Shown one piece after another: positions 1 through 5,948 of a stretch of 7,101 bases of DNA. The notes below the pieces were generated by a model, which worked only from the letters and a program-made list of their open reading frames with translations, was not told the DNA's origin and made no database searches. This DNA is from SVFI01 sp045643145 (GTDB taxonomy: Bacteria > Bacillota > Clostridia > Lachnospirales > Lachnospiraceae), in NCBI GenBank assembly GCA_045643145.1, contig JAZUKG010000079.1:1-7101 (forward strand). Reading direction: 5' to 3'. Every line of letters begins with the position of its first letter. The first letter of the stretch is position 1. The translations under genes and the position numbers were made by a program.

Positions 1-51
1 ATCGCTTTAAAATACGGAGTGACCTACGAGCAGCTGCTTAATGAGTCATAA
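1..51 (+). CDS. 3' end of an unidentified gene (partial)
   Basis: The first 51 bases read in frame as a 16-residue C-terminal tail (IALKYGVTYEQLLNES) ending in TAA at 49-51. The ATG of the next gene follows after 12 nt, and the ribosome binding site of that gene starts at the last base of this stop codon. The two genes are therefore probably co-transcribed. The tail is too short to assign a family and I do not name one. That it is coding is inferred from the tight spacing and sensible codons; a chance open stretch of this length is possible. Confidence 0.5.
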   Translation: MALKYGVTYEQLLNES

Positions 52-63
52 AAGGAAAGATAT

Positions 64-723
64 ATGTCAGAAAAGTATATAAATCCGGATTCGGACGGAA
101 GATTTTATGAATTAGAAGAAATGGCGAGAGTAAACTGCCAGGATTGCAAGGGGTGTTCTGCCTGCTGTGAACATATGGGCAGATCTATTCTGCTCGATCC
201 ATATGATGTAGTAAAGTTAGCAAAGGCTACCGGGAAAGATTTTGCCCAAATGCATTCGGAGGGGCTGATAGAGCTGACGATAGAACAGGGCCTGATTATT
301 CCGTGTATCAAGATGCAAAAGGCTACGGATGCCTGTCCTTTCCTGGTAAATCAGCGCTGCAGCATACATTCCGACAGACCGGGATATTGCAGACTGTTTC
401 CGCTCGGAAGAGATTTCCAAAATGGAGAATTCAGATATATTTTACTGAATAAGTTGTGTCCGGCTAACAAATCAAAAATAAAAGTTTCTGACTGGATAGG
501 TATCAGTCAGAGCCGACAATATCATGAGTATATTGAAAACTGGCACAGTTTTAAAAAATACATTTCACAAAAGCTGGAGGGAGAAGAGGAAGCTGTTCAA
601 AAAGACTTTGGTATGTATTTGTTAAATATGTTTTACATAAAGGCAGATTTTACCATCGATGAATTTTTTGCTCAAATCGAGGTAAAAATAAGTAAAATCA
701 AGAATGTTGTAGAAAATATGTAG
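64..723 (+). CDS. YkgJ-family CxxCxxCC cysteine-cluster protein
   Basis: This 219-residue protein belongs to the YkgJ/UPF0153 family (putative zinc- or iron-chelating domain). The N-terminal cluster C25-x2-C28-x2-C31-x2-C34-C35 is followed by C81 and by the family's second signature, C91-P-F-L, C99-x-I-H, R105-P and C109-R-x-F-P with LGR after it (91-116), and then C132-P. The eight or more cysteines suggest metal or Fe-S cluster binding; the biochemical role of the family is not established, so no reaction is assigned. The C-terminal third (about 140-219) is helical and charged, as is common in clostridial members. No signal peptide or membrane segment is visible, so it is probably cytoplasmic. 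The start is chosen at 64 because AAAGGAAAG lies at 51-59. Translation ends with tandem TAG TAG stops (721-726). It probably shares a transcript with the gene ending at 51. Confident in the family, not in the function. Confidence 0.88.
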   Translation: MSEKYINPDSDGRFYELEEMARVNCQDCKGCSACCEHMGRSILLDPYDVVKLAKATGKDFAQMHSEGLIELTIEQGLIIPCIKMQKATDACPFLVNQRCSIHSDRPGYCRLFPLGRDFQNGEFRYILLNKLCPANKSKIKVSDWIGISQSRQYHEYIENWHSFKKYISQKLEGEEEAVQKDFGMYLLNMFYIKADFTIDEFFAQIEVKISKIKNVVENM

Positions 724-735
724 TAGGCACAAAAC

Positions 736-764
736 TTGCCAACTACGATATAATGTGTTATGAT
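736..764 (+). promoter_or_regulatory. Extended -10 sigma-A promoter of the tRNA-Arg unit
   Basis: TTGCCA (736-741) is separated by exactly 17 nt from TATGAT (759-764), and TG at 756-757 supplies an extended -10 element. Transcription would begin near 771, about 26 nt before the mature tRNA. A second TATAAT at 749-754 lacks a convincing -35 at the right distance (best is TAGGCA at 724-729, 19-nt spacer), so I prefer the first. Confidence 0.7.
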
Positions 765-768
765 ACCC

Positions 769-792
769 TTTGTGTAACAAATTTGTAACAAA
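769..792 (+). repeat. Tandem TTTGT-ACAAA inverted repeats at the tRNA unit's start site
   Basis: Two adjacent short dyads occur: TTTGT (769-773) GTA ACAAA (777-781), then directly TTTGT (782-786) A ACAAA (788-792). They sit exactly where transcription is predicted to start and in the tRNA 5' leader. They could be an operator, a leader processing element, or chance in A/T-rich sequence. The repeat is directly visible; any function is inference. Confidence 0.4.
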
Positions 793-796
793 ATAA

Positions 797-868
797 GTAC
801 CCATAGTTTAACGGATAAAACAGCTGATTCCGGTTCAGCCGATGGGGGTTCGATTCCTCTTGGGTACG
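797..868 (+). tRNA. tRNA-Arg, anticodon CCG
   Basis: A complete cloverleaf can be folded. The acceptor stem is GTACCCA (797-803) with TGGGTAC (861-867), followed by discriminator G868. The D stem is GTTT (806-809) with AAAC (818-821), and the D loop contains GG. The anticodon stem is GCTGA (823-827) with TCAGC (835-839); its loop TTCCGGT places CCG at 830-832, which reads the arginine codon CGG. The T arm is GGGGG (844-848) with CCTCT (856-860), containing two G-U pairs, closed by loop TTCGATT. The 3' CCA is not encoded, so it must be added after transcription. A promoter lies 33 nt upstream, and the SH3b gene begins 58 nt downstream with no clear terminator between them. Confidence 0.96.
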
Positions 869-906
869 TCTCTGGATTCAGAGAAGAACCTGCTGTTTTT
901 TAGCAG
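869..906 (+). promoter_or_regulatory. Two small hairpins between tRNA and SH3b gene
   Basis: TCTCTG (869-874) pairs with CAGAGA (879-884) around a GATT loop, directly after the tRNA discriminator base. CTGCT (890-894) pairs with AGCAG (902-906) around a U-rich loop. Neither stem is followed by a U-tract, so neither resembles an intrinsic terminator. The first could define the tRNA 3' trailer for processing. Both are short, and the functional reading is inference. Confidence 0.35.
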
Positions 907-926
907 AACAAAGAAAGGAACAGAAT

Positions 927-2216
927 ATGAACTCTTCAAATAACTTTGCTAGGTTTTTTCGTTTACTTAGTAAAAAATTAAAGAGAGACAAAGTGTTTAG
1001 TATTACCTTTTTCTCGGTAATCGTACTGGTAATCGCCTTGATTGTAGTGATTTGTGTATCCTGCAGCAGAAAAGACGATGAAGATGTAGTGGATGATCAG
1101 GAAGAAATGACACAGGAACAGACAGAGGAACAAGCACAGTCTACAGATGTAAACCTTCCGGATTACACAGTAAAGGATGTAGCATTAGAAGAAAATGCAC
1201 ATGCTGACGTAAACGATTTTATTTCAAATTATTTCCAGGCTATGACAAACGGTGATACAGCGCTGATTCAGTCAATGCAGCCGGATGTAGACCAGAAAGA
1301 ACTTCTTAAGATGCAAAAAGAAAGTGCTTACATTGATGAGTTTTCTAATCTTAAGACTTACACAAAGCCGGGACCATTACAGGGCTCATATGTAGCTTTT
1401 GTTTATTACGAAATCAAATTCACTGATATCGCAACATTGGCACCTGGTTTAACAACTCTTTACATTTGTCCAAAGGATGAAGGCGGACTGATGATTAACG
1501 GTGCACTTTCAGATCAGGATTCAGCTTATGTAAAGGATGTAGTAGCACAGGATGACGTAGCAGATTTATTCAGCTTGGTTCAGACAAAATACAATGATGC
1601 AGTAGCAGCAGATGAATCATTAAATACATTCATGCTCGGCCTGGCAGCAAAATTGGATGCAGAAGTCAGCGAAGCTATGGCTCAGATCGAAGCAGAAAAT
1701 GCCCCGGAAAATCCGGAAGCAGCTGAGGGAGAAGCAGTTCCTGCAGAAAATGTAAAAGAGGAAAAAGTAAAGGCTACAGATACCGTAAATGTCAGATCTT
1801 CTGACAGTGAAAATGCAGATCGTATCGGACAGGTTGCCATGGGTGAAACCTTGACCAGATATGAAGCAAAAGAAAACGGTTGGAGCCGTGTAGAATACAA
1901 TGGCGGTGAAGGATACATCAAGAGTGAATTCCTTCAGGCAGAGGGAGCTCCTAGTGAAGAAGCACAGGCTCCGGCTGAACAGCCACAGGAAACTGAAAAT
2001 GCAGAACCTGCTCAGGGTAACAGCCTCGCAGGAAAGAGCAAGATTTCCATCAAGGAAACTGTAAATGTTCGTAAATCTGCTTCTCAGGATGCAGAAAAAC
2101 TGGGTGTTGCATACCAGGGTGAAAACTACGATTTAATCATGGAACAGGCAGATGGCTGGTGCAAGATTAAATTCAACGGCGAAACAGGATATGTAAAAAC
2201 CGAATTTGTAGAATAA
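927..2216 (+). CDS. Membrane-anchored protein with two bacterial SH3b domains
   Basis: This 429-residue protein has a basic N-terminus (K17-K19, R20, K22) and one hydrophobic segment (about 25-45), followed by an acidic, Gln/Glu-rich linker (50-75). That indicates an N-terminal membrane anchor with the bulk outside the cell. C46 after the segment is not in a good lipobox (Cys at -3), so I do not call it a lipoprotein. Residues about 88-255 form a domain with a YF-x-A-x3-GD pattern near 102-110, reminiscent of NTF2-like extracytoplasmic domains. Two SH3b domains follow (about 281-336 and 372-428), each with T-V-N-V-R near the start, G-W-x-x-(V/I)-x-(Y/F)-N-G and GY-(I/V)-K-x-E-F at the end, separated by a Glu/Ala/Pro-rich linker. 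SH3b domains commonly bind peptidoglycan, so a cell-wall or envelope role is inferred. No catalytic domain is visible. AGGAA (916-920) precedes the ATG. It is probably transcribed from the tRNA promoter. Confidence 0.88.
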   Translation: MNSSNNFARFFRLLSKKLKRDKVFSITFFSVIVLVIALIVVICVSCSRKDDEDVVDDQEEMTQEQTEEQAQSTDVNLPDYTVKDVALEENAHADVNDFISNYFQAMTNGDTALIQSMQPDVDQKELLKMQKESAYIDEFSNLKTYTKPGPLQGSYVAFVYYEIKFTDIATLAPGLTTLYICPKDEGGLMINGALSDQDSAYVKDVVAQDDVADLFSLVQTKYNDAVAADESLNTFMLGLAAKLDAEVSEAMAQIEAENAPENPEAAEGEAVPAENVKEEKVKATDTVNVRSSDSENADRIGQVAMGETLTRYEAKENGWSRVEYNGGEGYIKSEFLQAEGAPSEEAQAPAEQPQETENAEPAQGNSLAGKSKISIKETVNVRKSASQDAEKLGVAYQGENYDLIMEQADGWCKIKFNGETGYVKTEFVE

Positions 2217-2227
2217 CAGAAATGATG

Positions 2228-2265
2228 AAACCGAAGATACATAAAAGTGTCTTCGGTTTTTTTTA
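2228..2265 (+). terminator. Intrinsic terminator after the SH3b gene
   Basis: ACCGAAGATAC (2230-2240) pairs with GTGTCTTCGGT (2247-2257), an 11-bp stem with one G-U pair, around the loop ATAAAA. A run of T follows from 2257. It begins 12 nt after the stop codon and ends the tRNA-SH3b transcription unit. Confidence 0.93.
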
Positions 2266-2332
2266 TTTACCGCGCTATTCTGTATTTTGCCTATTTTATA
2301 GAGAAATTGATATATTCTTTTAACATGTAGTT

Positions 2333-2341
2333 TGGTATAAT
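2333..2341 (+). promoter_or_regulatory. Probable extended -10 promoter of the oxidoreductase gene
   Basis: A perfect TATAAT (2336-2341) carries TG at 2333-2334, one base upstream, forming an extended -10. The -35 position at 17 nt (TATTCT, 2313-2318) is poor; TTGATA at 2307-2312 is a better match but 23 nt away, too far. Start of transcription near 2348 would leave a leader of about 80 nt. Confidence 0.6.
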
Positions 2342-2354
2342 ATTCCTAGTTTTG

Positions 2355-2375
2355 CAGATGCTAATATGGCATCTG
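2355..2375 (+). promoter_or_regulatory. Perfect 7-bp hairpin in the oxidoreductase leader
   Basis: CAGATGC (2355-2361) and GCATCTG (2369-2375) are exact inverted repeats around a 7-nt loop, TAATATG. The outer bases CCTA (2345-2348) and TAGG (2383-2386) are also complementary. The element lies just after the predicted start of transcription, so it could be an RNA stem-loop or a repressor operator overlapping the start site. No U-tract follows, so it is not a terminator. Confidence 0.45.
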
Positions 2376-2429
2376 AATATCATAGGATTTTACAATGATA
2401 ATTCATGACAAATACAAAGGAGGGTTACT

Positions 2430-3419
2430 ATGTTTTCACAAATCAGAGTAGGGATTATCGGAGCCGGTGCGATTGCATCTACTATGGCAAATACATTGAA
2501 TAAAGCCAGAGGAACCAAGGCATATGCCATTGCATCGAGAGATATCAAAAAGGCACAGGCATTTGCGTTTGAAAATAATGTGGAAAAGGCATACGGAAGC
2601 TATGAAGAAATGCTTCAGGATAAAAAGGTGGATTTAGTTTATATCGCAACACCTCACAGCCTTCATTTAGAACACGCAAAGCTTTGTATCGATTTTGGCA
2701 AACCGGTACTGGTAGAGAAGCCATTCTGCGTAAACGAAGCACAGGCAAAAGAACTTTTAGACTATGCGAAACAGAAAAAAGTTTTTATCACAGAAGCAAT
2801 CTGGGTTCGTTATTTACCAATGTATAAAATTATCAAGGATTTACTTGATAGCGGAATCATCGGAGAACCAAAGATGCTGACAGCAAACCTGGGATATGAA
2901 ATGACAGGAAAGGGCAGAATTACTGATCCGAATCTCGCAGGCGGAGCATTGCTCGATGTAGGTATCTATCCTCTGAATTTTGCATACATGCTCTTTGGGG
3001 ATGACATTGCCAATATGTCTGCGACAGCAATACTGGCTGAAAACGGAATTGACGAACAGACCAGTATGACCCTTTGCTATAAAGACGGCAAGATGGCAGT
3101 GTTAAATACCTCTATGAACAGTGTCAGTGACAGACAGGGCTGTATTCACGGCAGCAAGGGCTTTATGATCGTTGAAAACATGAATAATTATCAGTCTGTA
3201 ACCGTTTATGACAATGAATACAAAAAAGTACTCAGCAAAAAATGTCCGAAGCAGGTAACCGGATATGAGTATGAGGTACTGGCTTGCAAGCAGGCACTTA
3301 AAAAAGGACAGTTATCCTGTGAAGAGATGCCGCATGAAGAAACCCTGAAACTGATGAAGTGTATGGATGATATCAGAAAAATGATTGGGGTAGAGTATCC
3401 ATTTGAAAAAAATAATTAA
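2430..3419 (+). CDS. Gfo/Idh/MocA-family NAD(P)-dependent oxidoreductase, dihydrodiol dehydrogenase-like
   Basis: This 329-residue cytoplasmic protein has the family's usual length and two-domain order. The N-terminal Rossmann fold opens with V-G-I-I-G-A-G-A-I-A (7-16) and contains ATPHSLH (73-79) and the catalytic E96-K97-P98. The C-terminal substrate domain begins with E122-A-I-W-V-R-Y-L-P (122-130) and has GGALLDVGIYPL (171-182), in which D176 and Y180 are the expected active-site pair with K97. This W/R-L-P pattern and the K97/D176/Y180 set resemble dimeric dihydrodiol dehydrogenase and the related sugar dehydrogenases, so the substrate is probably a sugar, polyol or diol; it cannot be fixed from sequence. 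The start is supported by AAGGAGGG (2417-2424), 5 nt from the ATG. No linked transporter or kinase gives pathway context. No clear terminator follows before the gdhA promoter, so some readthrough into gdhA is possible. Confidence 0.92.
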   Translation: MFSQIRVGIIGAGAIASTMANTLNKARGTKAYAIASRDIKKAQAFAFENNVEKAYGSYEEMLQDKKVDLVYIATPHSLHLEHAKLCIDFGKPVLVEKPFCVNEAQAKELLDYAKQKKVFITEAIWVRYLPMYKIIKDLLDSGIIGEPKMLTANLGYEMTGKGRITDPNLAGGALLDVGIYPLNFAYMLFGDDIANMSATAILAENGIDEQTSMTLCYKDGKMAVLNTSMNSVSDRQGCIHGSKGFMIVENMNNYQSVTVYDNEYKKVLSKKCPKQVTGYEYEVLACKQALKKGQLSCEEMPHEETLKLMKCMDDIRKMIGVEYPFEKNN

Positions 3420-3447
3420 ATTTTTAGCGAATTAAAGCGAAAAAGTC

Positions 3448-3476
3448 TTGTATTTTTTTGTGCACTATCTTATAAT
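3448..3476 (+). promoter_or_regulatory. gdhA promoter
   Basis: TTGTAT (3448-3453), a 17-nt spacer and perfect TATAAT (3471-3476) form a strong sigma-A-type promoter. Transcription would start near 3482, giving an untranslated leader of about 110 nt before gdhA. Confidence 0.82.
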
Positions 3477-3484
3477 TTTTTACG

Positions 3485-3508
3485 GAGCACGTTTTTGAGC
3501 ATTTTTTT
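3485..3508 (+). repeat. Tandem 12-bp T-tract repeat in the gdhA leader
   Basis: GAGCACGTTTTT (3485-3496) is followed immediately by GAGCATTTTTTT (3497-3508), 10 of 12 bases identical. It lies within the first 30 transcribed bases. I could not fold a strong hairpin before the T-tract, so it does not look like an attenuator. A weak hairpin, ATGG (3515-3518) with CCAT (3522-3525), follows. Function is unknown. Confidence 0.4.
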
Positions 3509-3592
3509 TGGGCAATGGGGTCCATGGTTATGCGTTCAAAATAAGTGACAGAACAAAGTTACTAACAAAGAACAAATAAGGAGGACATTATA

Positions 3593-4951
3593 ATGTCATA
3601 TGTTGATGAAGTACTGGAAATTGTCCAGAAGAAAAACGCAGATCAGCCTGAATTCTTACAGGCAGTAACAGAAGTATTAGAGTCTTTAAGACCTGTAATC
3701 AATGCTAACGAAGATCTTTACAGAAAAAATGCAATTCTTGAAAGAATTACTGAGCCAGACAGACAGCTCATGTTCAGAGTACCTTGGGTAGATGACAATG
3801 GTCAGGTTCAGGTTAACCGTGGTTTCCGTGTACAGTTCAATAACGCTATTGGACCATACAAGGGAGGTCTTAGACTTCACCCATCAGTAAACCTTGGTAT
3901 CATCAAATTCTTAGGTTTCGAACAGATCTTCAAGAACTCTTTAACAACACTTCCAATCGGTGGTGGTAAAGGTGGTTCTGACTTTGATCCAAAGGGTAAA
4001 TCAGATAGAGAAATTATGGCATTCTGCCAGAGCTTTATGACAGAGCTTTGCAAATATATCGGAGCTGACGTTGACGTTCCAGCTGGTGATATCGGAACAG
4101 GCGCTCGTGAAATCGGTTTCATGTTCGGTCAGTACAAGAGAATCCAGGGAATGTTCGAAGGTGTACTTACAGGTAAGGGACTTACTTGGGGTGGATCACT
4201 CGCTCGTACACAGGCTACAGGATATGGTTTATTATACTTAACAGATGCTTTATGGAAAGATAACGGATTAAGCCTTGCTGGCAAGACAGCAGCAGTTTCT
4301 GGTTCAGGTAACGTTGCTATCTACGCTATCGAAAAAGCACATCAGCTTGGTGCTAAGTGTGTAACATGTTCAGATTCTACAGGTTGGATTTATGATCCAG
4401 AAGGAATCGACGTTGAACTTCTCAAGGAAGTTAAAGAAGTTAAGCGTGCTCGTTTAACAGAGTATGCAGCTGCTAGACCTTCAGCTCAGTACTTCGAAAA
4501 GAAGAATGGCGAACATGGTGTATGGCAGTACAAAGTAGACCTTGCTCTTCCATGTGCTACACAGAACGAATTAGATATCGAAGACGCTAAGATGCTTGTT
4601 GCTAACGGCGTTGTATCTGTAACAGAAGGTGCTAACATGCCTACAACATTAGATGCTACAAAGTATCTCCAGGACAACGGAGTTCTCTTCGTTGGTGGTA
4701 AGGCTGCTAACGCTGGTGGTGTTGCTACAGCTGCTCTTGAAATGAGCCAGAACTCAGAAAGACTTTCTTGGACATTTGAAGAAGTTGACGGAAAGCTTAA
4801 AGGAATCATGGAAACTATCTACGCTAACATCTCAGATGCAGCTAAGAGATATGACATGACAGTAGGCGGAAAGACAGACTACGTTGCTGGTGCTAACATC
4901 GCTGGTTTCGAAAAGGTTGTTGACGCTATGCTCGCTCAGGGTGTTTGCTAA
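3593..4951 (+). CDS. gdhA: Glutamate dehydrogenase, NADP-type (hexameric family I)
   Basis: This 452-residue enzyme interconverts 2-oxoglutarate plus ammonia and L-glutamate, a main route of ammonia assimilation in anaerobes. It has the full length of the small hexameric family. The substrate domain shows GPYKGGLR with K90, K114 and GGGKGGSDFDPKGKSDRE with K126, then PAGDIGTGAREIG with catalytic D166; these match K89, K113, K125 and D165 of the Clostridium symbiosum enzyme. The nucleotide fold has V-S-G-S-G-N-V-A (235-242) and S-D-S-T-G (260-264), which resemble E. coli NADP-dependent GdhA rather than the NAD enzyme of C. symbiosum; NADPH use is therefore inferred. Two oddities: the TATGYG loop reads ARTQATGYG (204-212) where RPEATGYG is usual, and A380 stands where the substrate-contacting serine normally is. 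AAGGAGG (3578-3584) lies 8 nt from the ATG. Codons are strongly biased (GCT, ACA, GTT, GGT), suggesting high expression. It is monocistronic, with its own promoter and terminator. Confidence 0.97.
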   Translation: MSYVDEVLEIVQKKNADQPEFLQAVTEVLESLRPVINANEDLYRKNAILERITEPDRQLMFRVPWVDDNGQVQVNRGFRVQFNNAIGPYKGGLRLHPSVNLGIIKFLGFEQIFKNSLTTLPIGGGKGGSDFDPKGKSDREIMAFCQSFMTELCKYIGADVDVPAGDIGTGAREIGFMFGQYKRIQGMFEGVLTGKGLTWGGSLARTQATGYGLLYLTDALWKDNGLSLAGKTAAVSGSGNVAIYAIEKAHQLGAKCVTCSDSTGWIYDPEGIDVELLKEVKEVKRARLTEYAAARPSAQYFEKKNGEHGVWQYKVDLALPCATQNELDIEDAKMLVANGVVSVTEGANMPTTLDATKYLQDNGVLFVGGKAANAGGVATAALEMSQNSERLSWTFEEVDGKLKGIMETIYANISDAAKRYDMTVGGKTDYVAGANIAGFEKVVDAMLAQGVC

Positions 4952-4979
4952 TTCCTAGTCGATTAAAATTGTAATTATT

Positions 4980-5015
4980 AGAAGCAGAGTGATTTTTCAC
5001 TCTGCTTCTTTTTTG
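4980..5015 (+). terminator. Intrinsic terminator after gdhA
   Basis: AGAAGCAGAGTG (4980-4991) pairs perfectly with CACTCTGCTTCT (4998-5009) around a T-rich 6-nt loop, and a T run follows to 5014. The 12-bp GC-containing stem makes this the strongest terminator in the window. Confidence 0.96.
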
Positions 5016-5072
5016 TGTAAATACACCATATTTATGTGGAAAAACAGAGGAGTGTAGATAACAACAAAAGAA

Positions 5073-5101
5073 TAGACAGCATATTGGGTAAATGATAAAA
5101 T
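5073..5101 (+). promoter_or_regulatory. Promoter of the BIG2/poly-Asp protein gene
   Basis: TAGACA (5073-5078), a 17-nt spacer and TAAAAT (5096-5101), with TG at 5093-5094 as an extended -10, fit a sigma-A promoter. The start near 5108 leaves a leader of about 30 nt holding AAAGGAGGG (5121-5129). Confidence 0.68.
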
Positions 5102-5138
5102 AACAGAATAATAATTAATCAAAGGAGGGATTCTTATT

Positions 5139-5915
5139 ATGAAACTAAAAAAACAAATTAAAATCTTGTTGTTTTTACTTGTTTTGGGATTTACATTCTC
5201 TTTTTCAAACCCGACTTATGCTGCTCCGAAAATTTCGGCTTCAAAAGTCACATTGAAAGTGGGGATGTCGCAGAAGTTATCTGTTCAGGATACTCGAATG
5301 AAACCCAAATGGACTTCTTCGAATTCGAAGATCGTCAAGGTAAATAGTGTAGGAAGAGTGGTTGCATTACGGAAAGGGACAGCCGTTGTAACCGGACAGA
5401 TTGGATCTAAAAAGTATAAATCAGTTATCAAAGTAACCGGTAGTAATGTATTTAAACCGAAAGCAAAATCATTTAAAAAGTATGACTATCGCGGAACGGT
5501 GATATTTACCCCTACAAAAGTATGGTATGGTTCGGATGGTGATATTCATGTTTCTATGAAATTAACCAATACCAGTTATAAGGCGTATAAAAAGTATATA
5601 TATGATTTGTATATTACAATCACAGCCAATCCTAAAAATGGAAAACCGGTAAATATTGCCGGTGGTACTATTTTCTCAGACAAATATGATGCCGAATGGG
5701 TTTCTTTGGCAGGTCATCGTAGCAAAACGATAGAGATTGTCATTCCTCGTAATAAGAAAAATGCTGTTGATTTTTCAAAAATGAAATCTATCGATTATTA
5801 TTATTCGTATGATGAAGGCACAGAAGAGGATCTGTTTGGTGATTATGATGATGACGATGATTATGACGACGATGATTGGTATGATGATGACGACGATGAC
5901 GATGATGATGATTAG
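5139..5915 (+). CDS. Secreted BIG2-domain protein with poly-aspartate tail
   Basis: This 258-residue protein begins with a Sec signal peptide: K-rich n-region (2-8), hydrophobic core (9-22) and probable cleavage after T26-Y-A28. Residues about 30-101 are a bacterial Ig-like BIG2 domain, with V-T-L-K-V-G, W58-T-S-S-N-S-K-I-V-K-V and G-R-V-V-A-L-R-K-G-T-A near 37-82. Residues about 115-222 form a second beta-rich region (V-I-F-T-P-T-K-V-W-Y, K-L-T-N-T-S, IEIVIP) that resembles SLAP or other Ig-like surface modules; this is inference. The body is very lysine-rich, while residues 235-258 are almost only Asp with Tyr/Trp, ending in ten Asp. No LPXTG motif or membrane anchor is seen. A secreted surface-binding or cation-binding role is plausible; no enzyme motif is visible. 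AAAGGAGGG (5121-5129) fixes the start. The acidic frame continues past the TAG stop to 5951. Confidence 0.87.
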   Translation: MKLKKQIKILLFLLVLGFTFSFSNPTYAAPKISASKVTLKVGMSQKLSVQDTRMKPKWTSSNSKIVKVNSVGRVVALRKGTAVVTGQIGSKKYKSVIKVTGSNVFKPKAKSFKKYDYRGTVIFTPTKVWYGSDGDIHVSMKLTNTSYKAYKKYIYDLYITITANPKNGKPVNIAGGTIFSDKYDAEWVSLAGHRSKTIEIVIPRNKKNAVDFSKMKSIDYYYSYDEGTEEDLFGDYDDDDDYDDDDWYDDDDDDDDDD

Positions 5916-5948
5916 GATTATGACGATTATGATGATGATGATTGGTAT
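5859..5948 (+). repeat. Repeated DYDDDDWY coding block either side of the stop
   Basis: The 24 bases at 5859-5882 and at 5925-5948 encode the same eight residues (Asp-Tyr, four Asp, Trp-Tyr) in the same frame and differ only at two third-codon positions (GAC versus GAT). The second copy lies after the TAG at 5913-5915. The frame between them reads almost only Asp with Tyr and closes at TAG 5949-5951. The repeat suggests that the acidic tail grew by duplication and was once read, or is sometimes read, through to 5951. Confidence 0.85.

Noticed and set aside
749..754. Perfect TATAAT as the tRNA promoter -10
   Set aside because: No good -35 lies 16-18 nt upstream; the pair TTGCCA-N17-TATGAT with extended -10 a few bases downstream is better supported.
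797..868. tRNA gene as an attachment site for an integrated element
   Set aside because: No integrase gene lies nearby, no repeat of the tRNA 3' end occurs in the window, and the flanking genes look like housekeeping or surface genes.
890..906. Hairpin with six T residues as a terminator after the tRNA
   Set aside because: The T run lies in the loop, not after the stem, and the stem is only 5 bp.
1014..1067. Lipoprotein signal at C43/C46 of the SH3b protein
   Set aside because: The residues before either cysteine do not make a proper lipobox, and the basic N-terminus is long; a plain membrane anchor fits better.
1682..1921. 79-residue minus-strand open frame rich in Ser/Phe/Ala
   Set aside because: It is the shadow of the Glu/Ala-rich linker and first SH3b domain, with no start signals of its own.
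3420..3447. Terminator after the oxidoreductase gene
   Set aside because: The stretch is A/T-rich with T runs, but I could not find a stable inverted repeat before any of them.
4486..4809. 107-residue minus-strand open frame inside gdhA
   Set aside because: It is the complement of a strongly biased, confidently identified gene; low stop frequency opposite such codons explains it.
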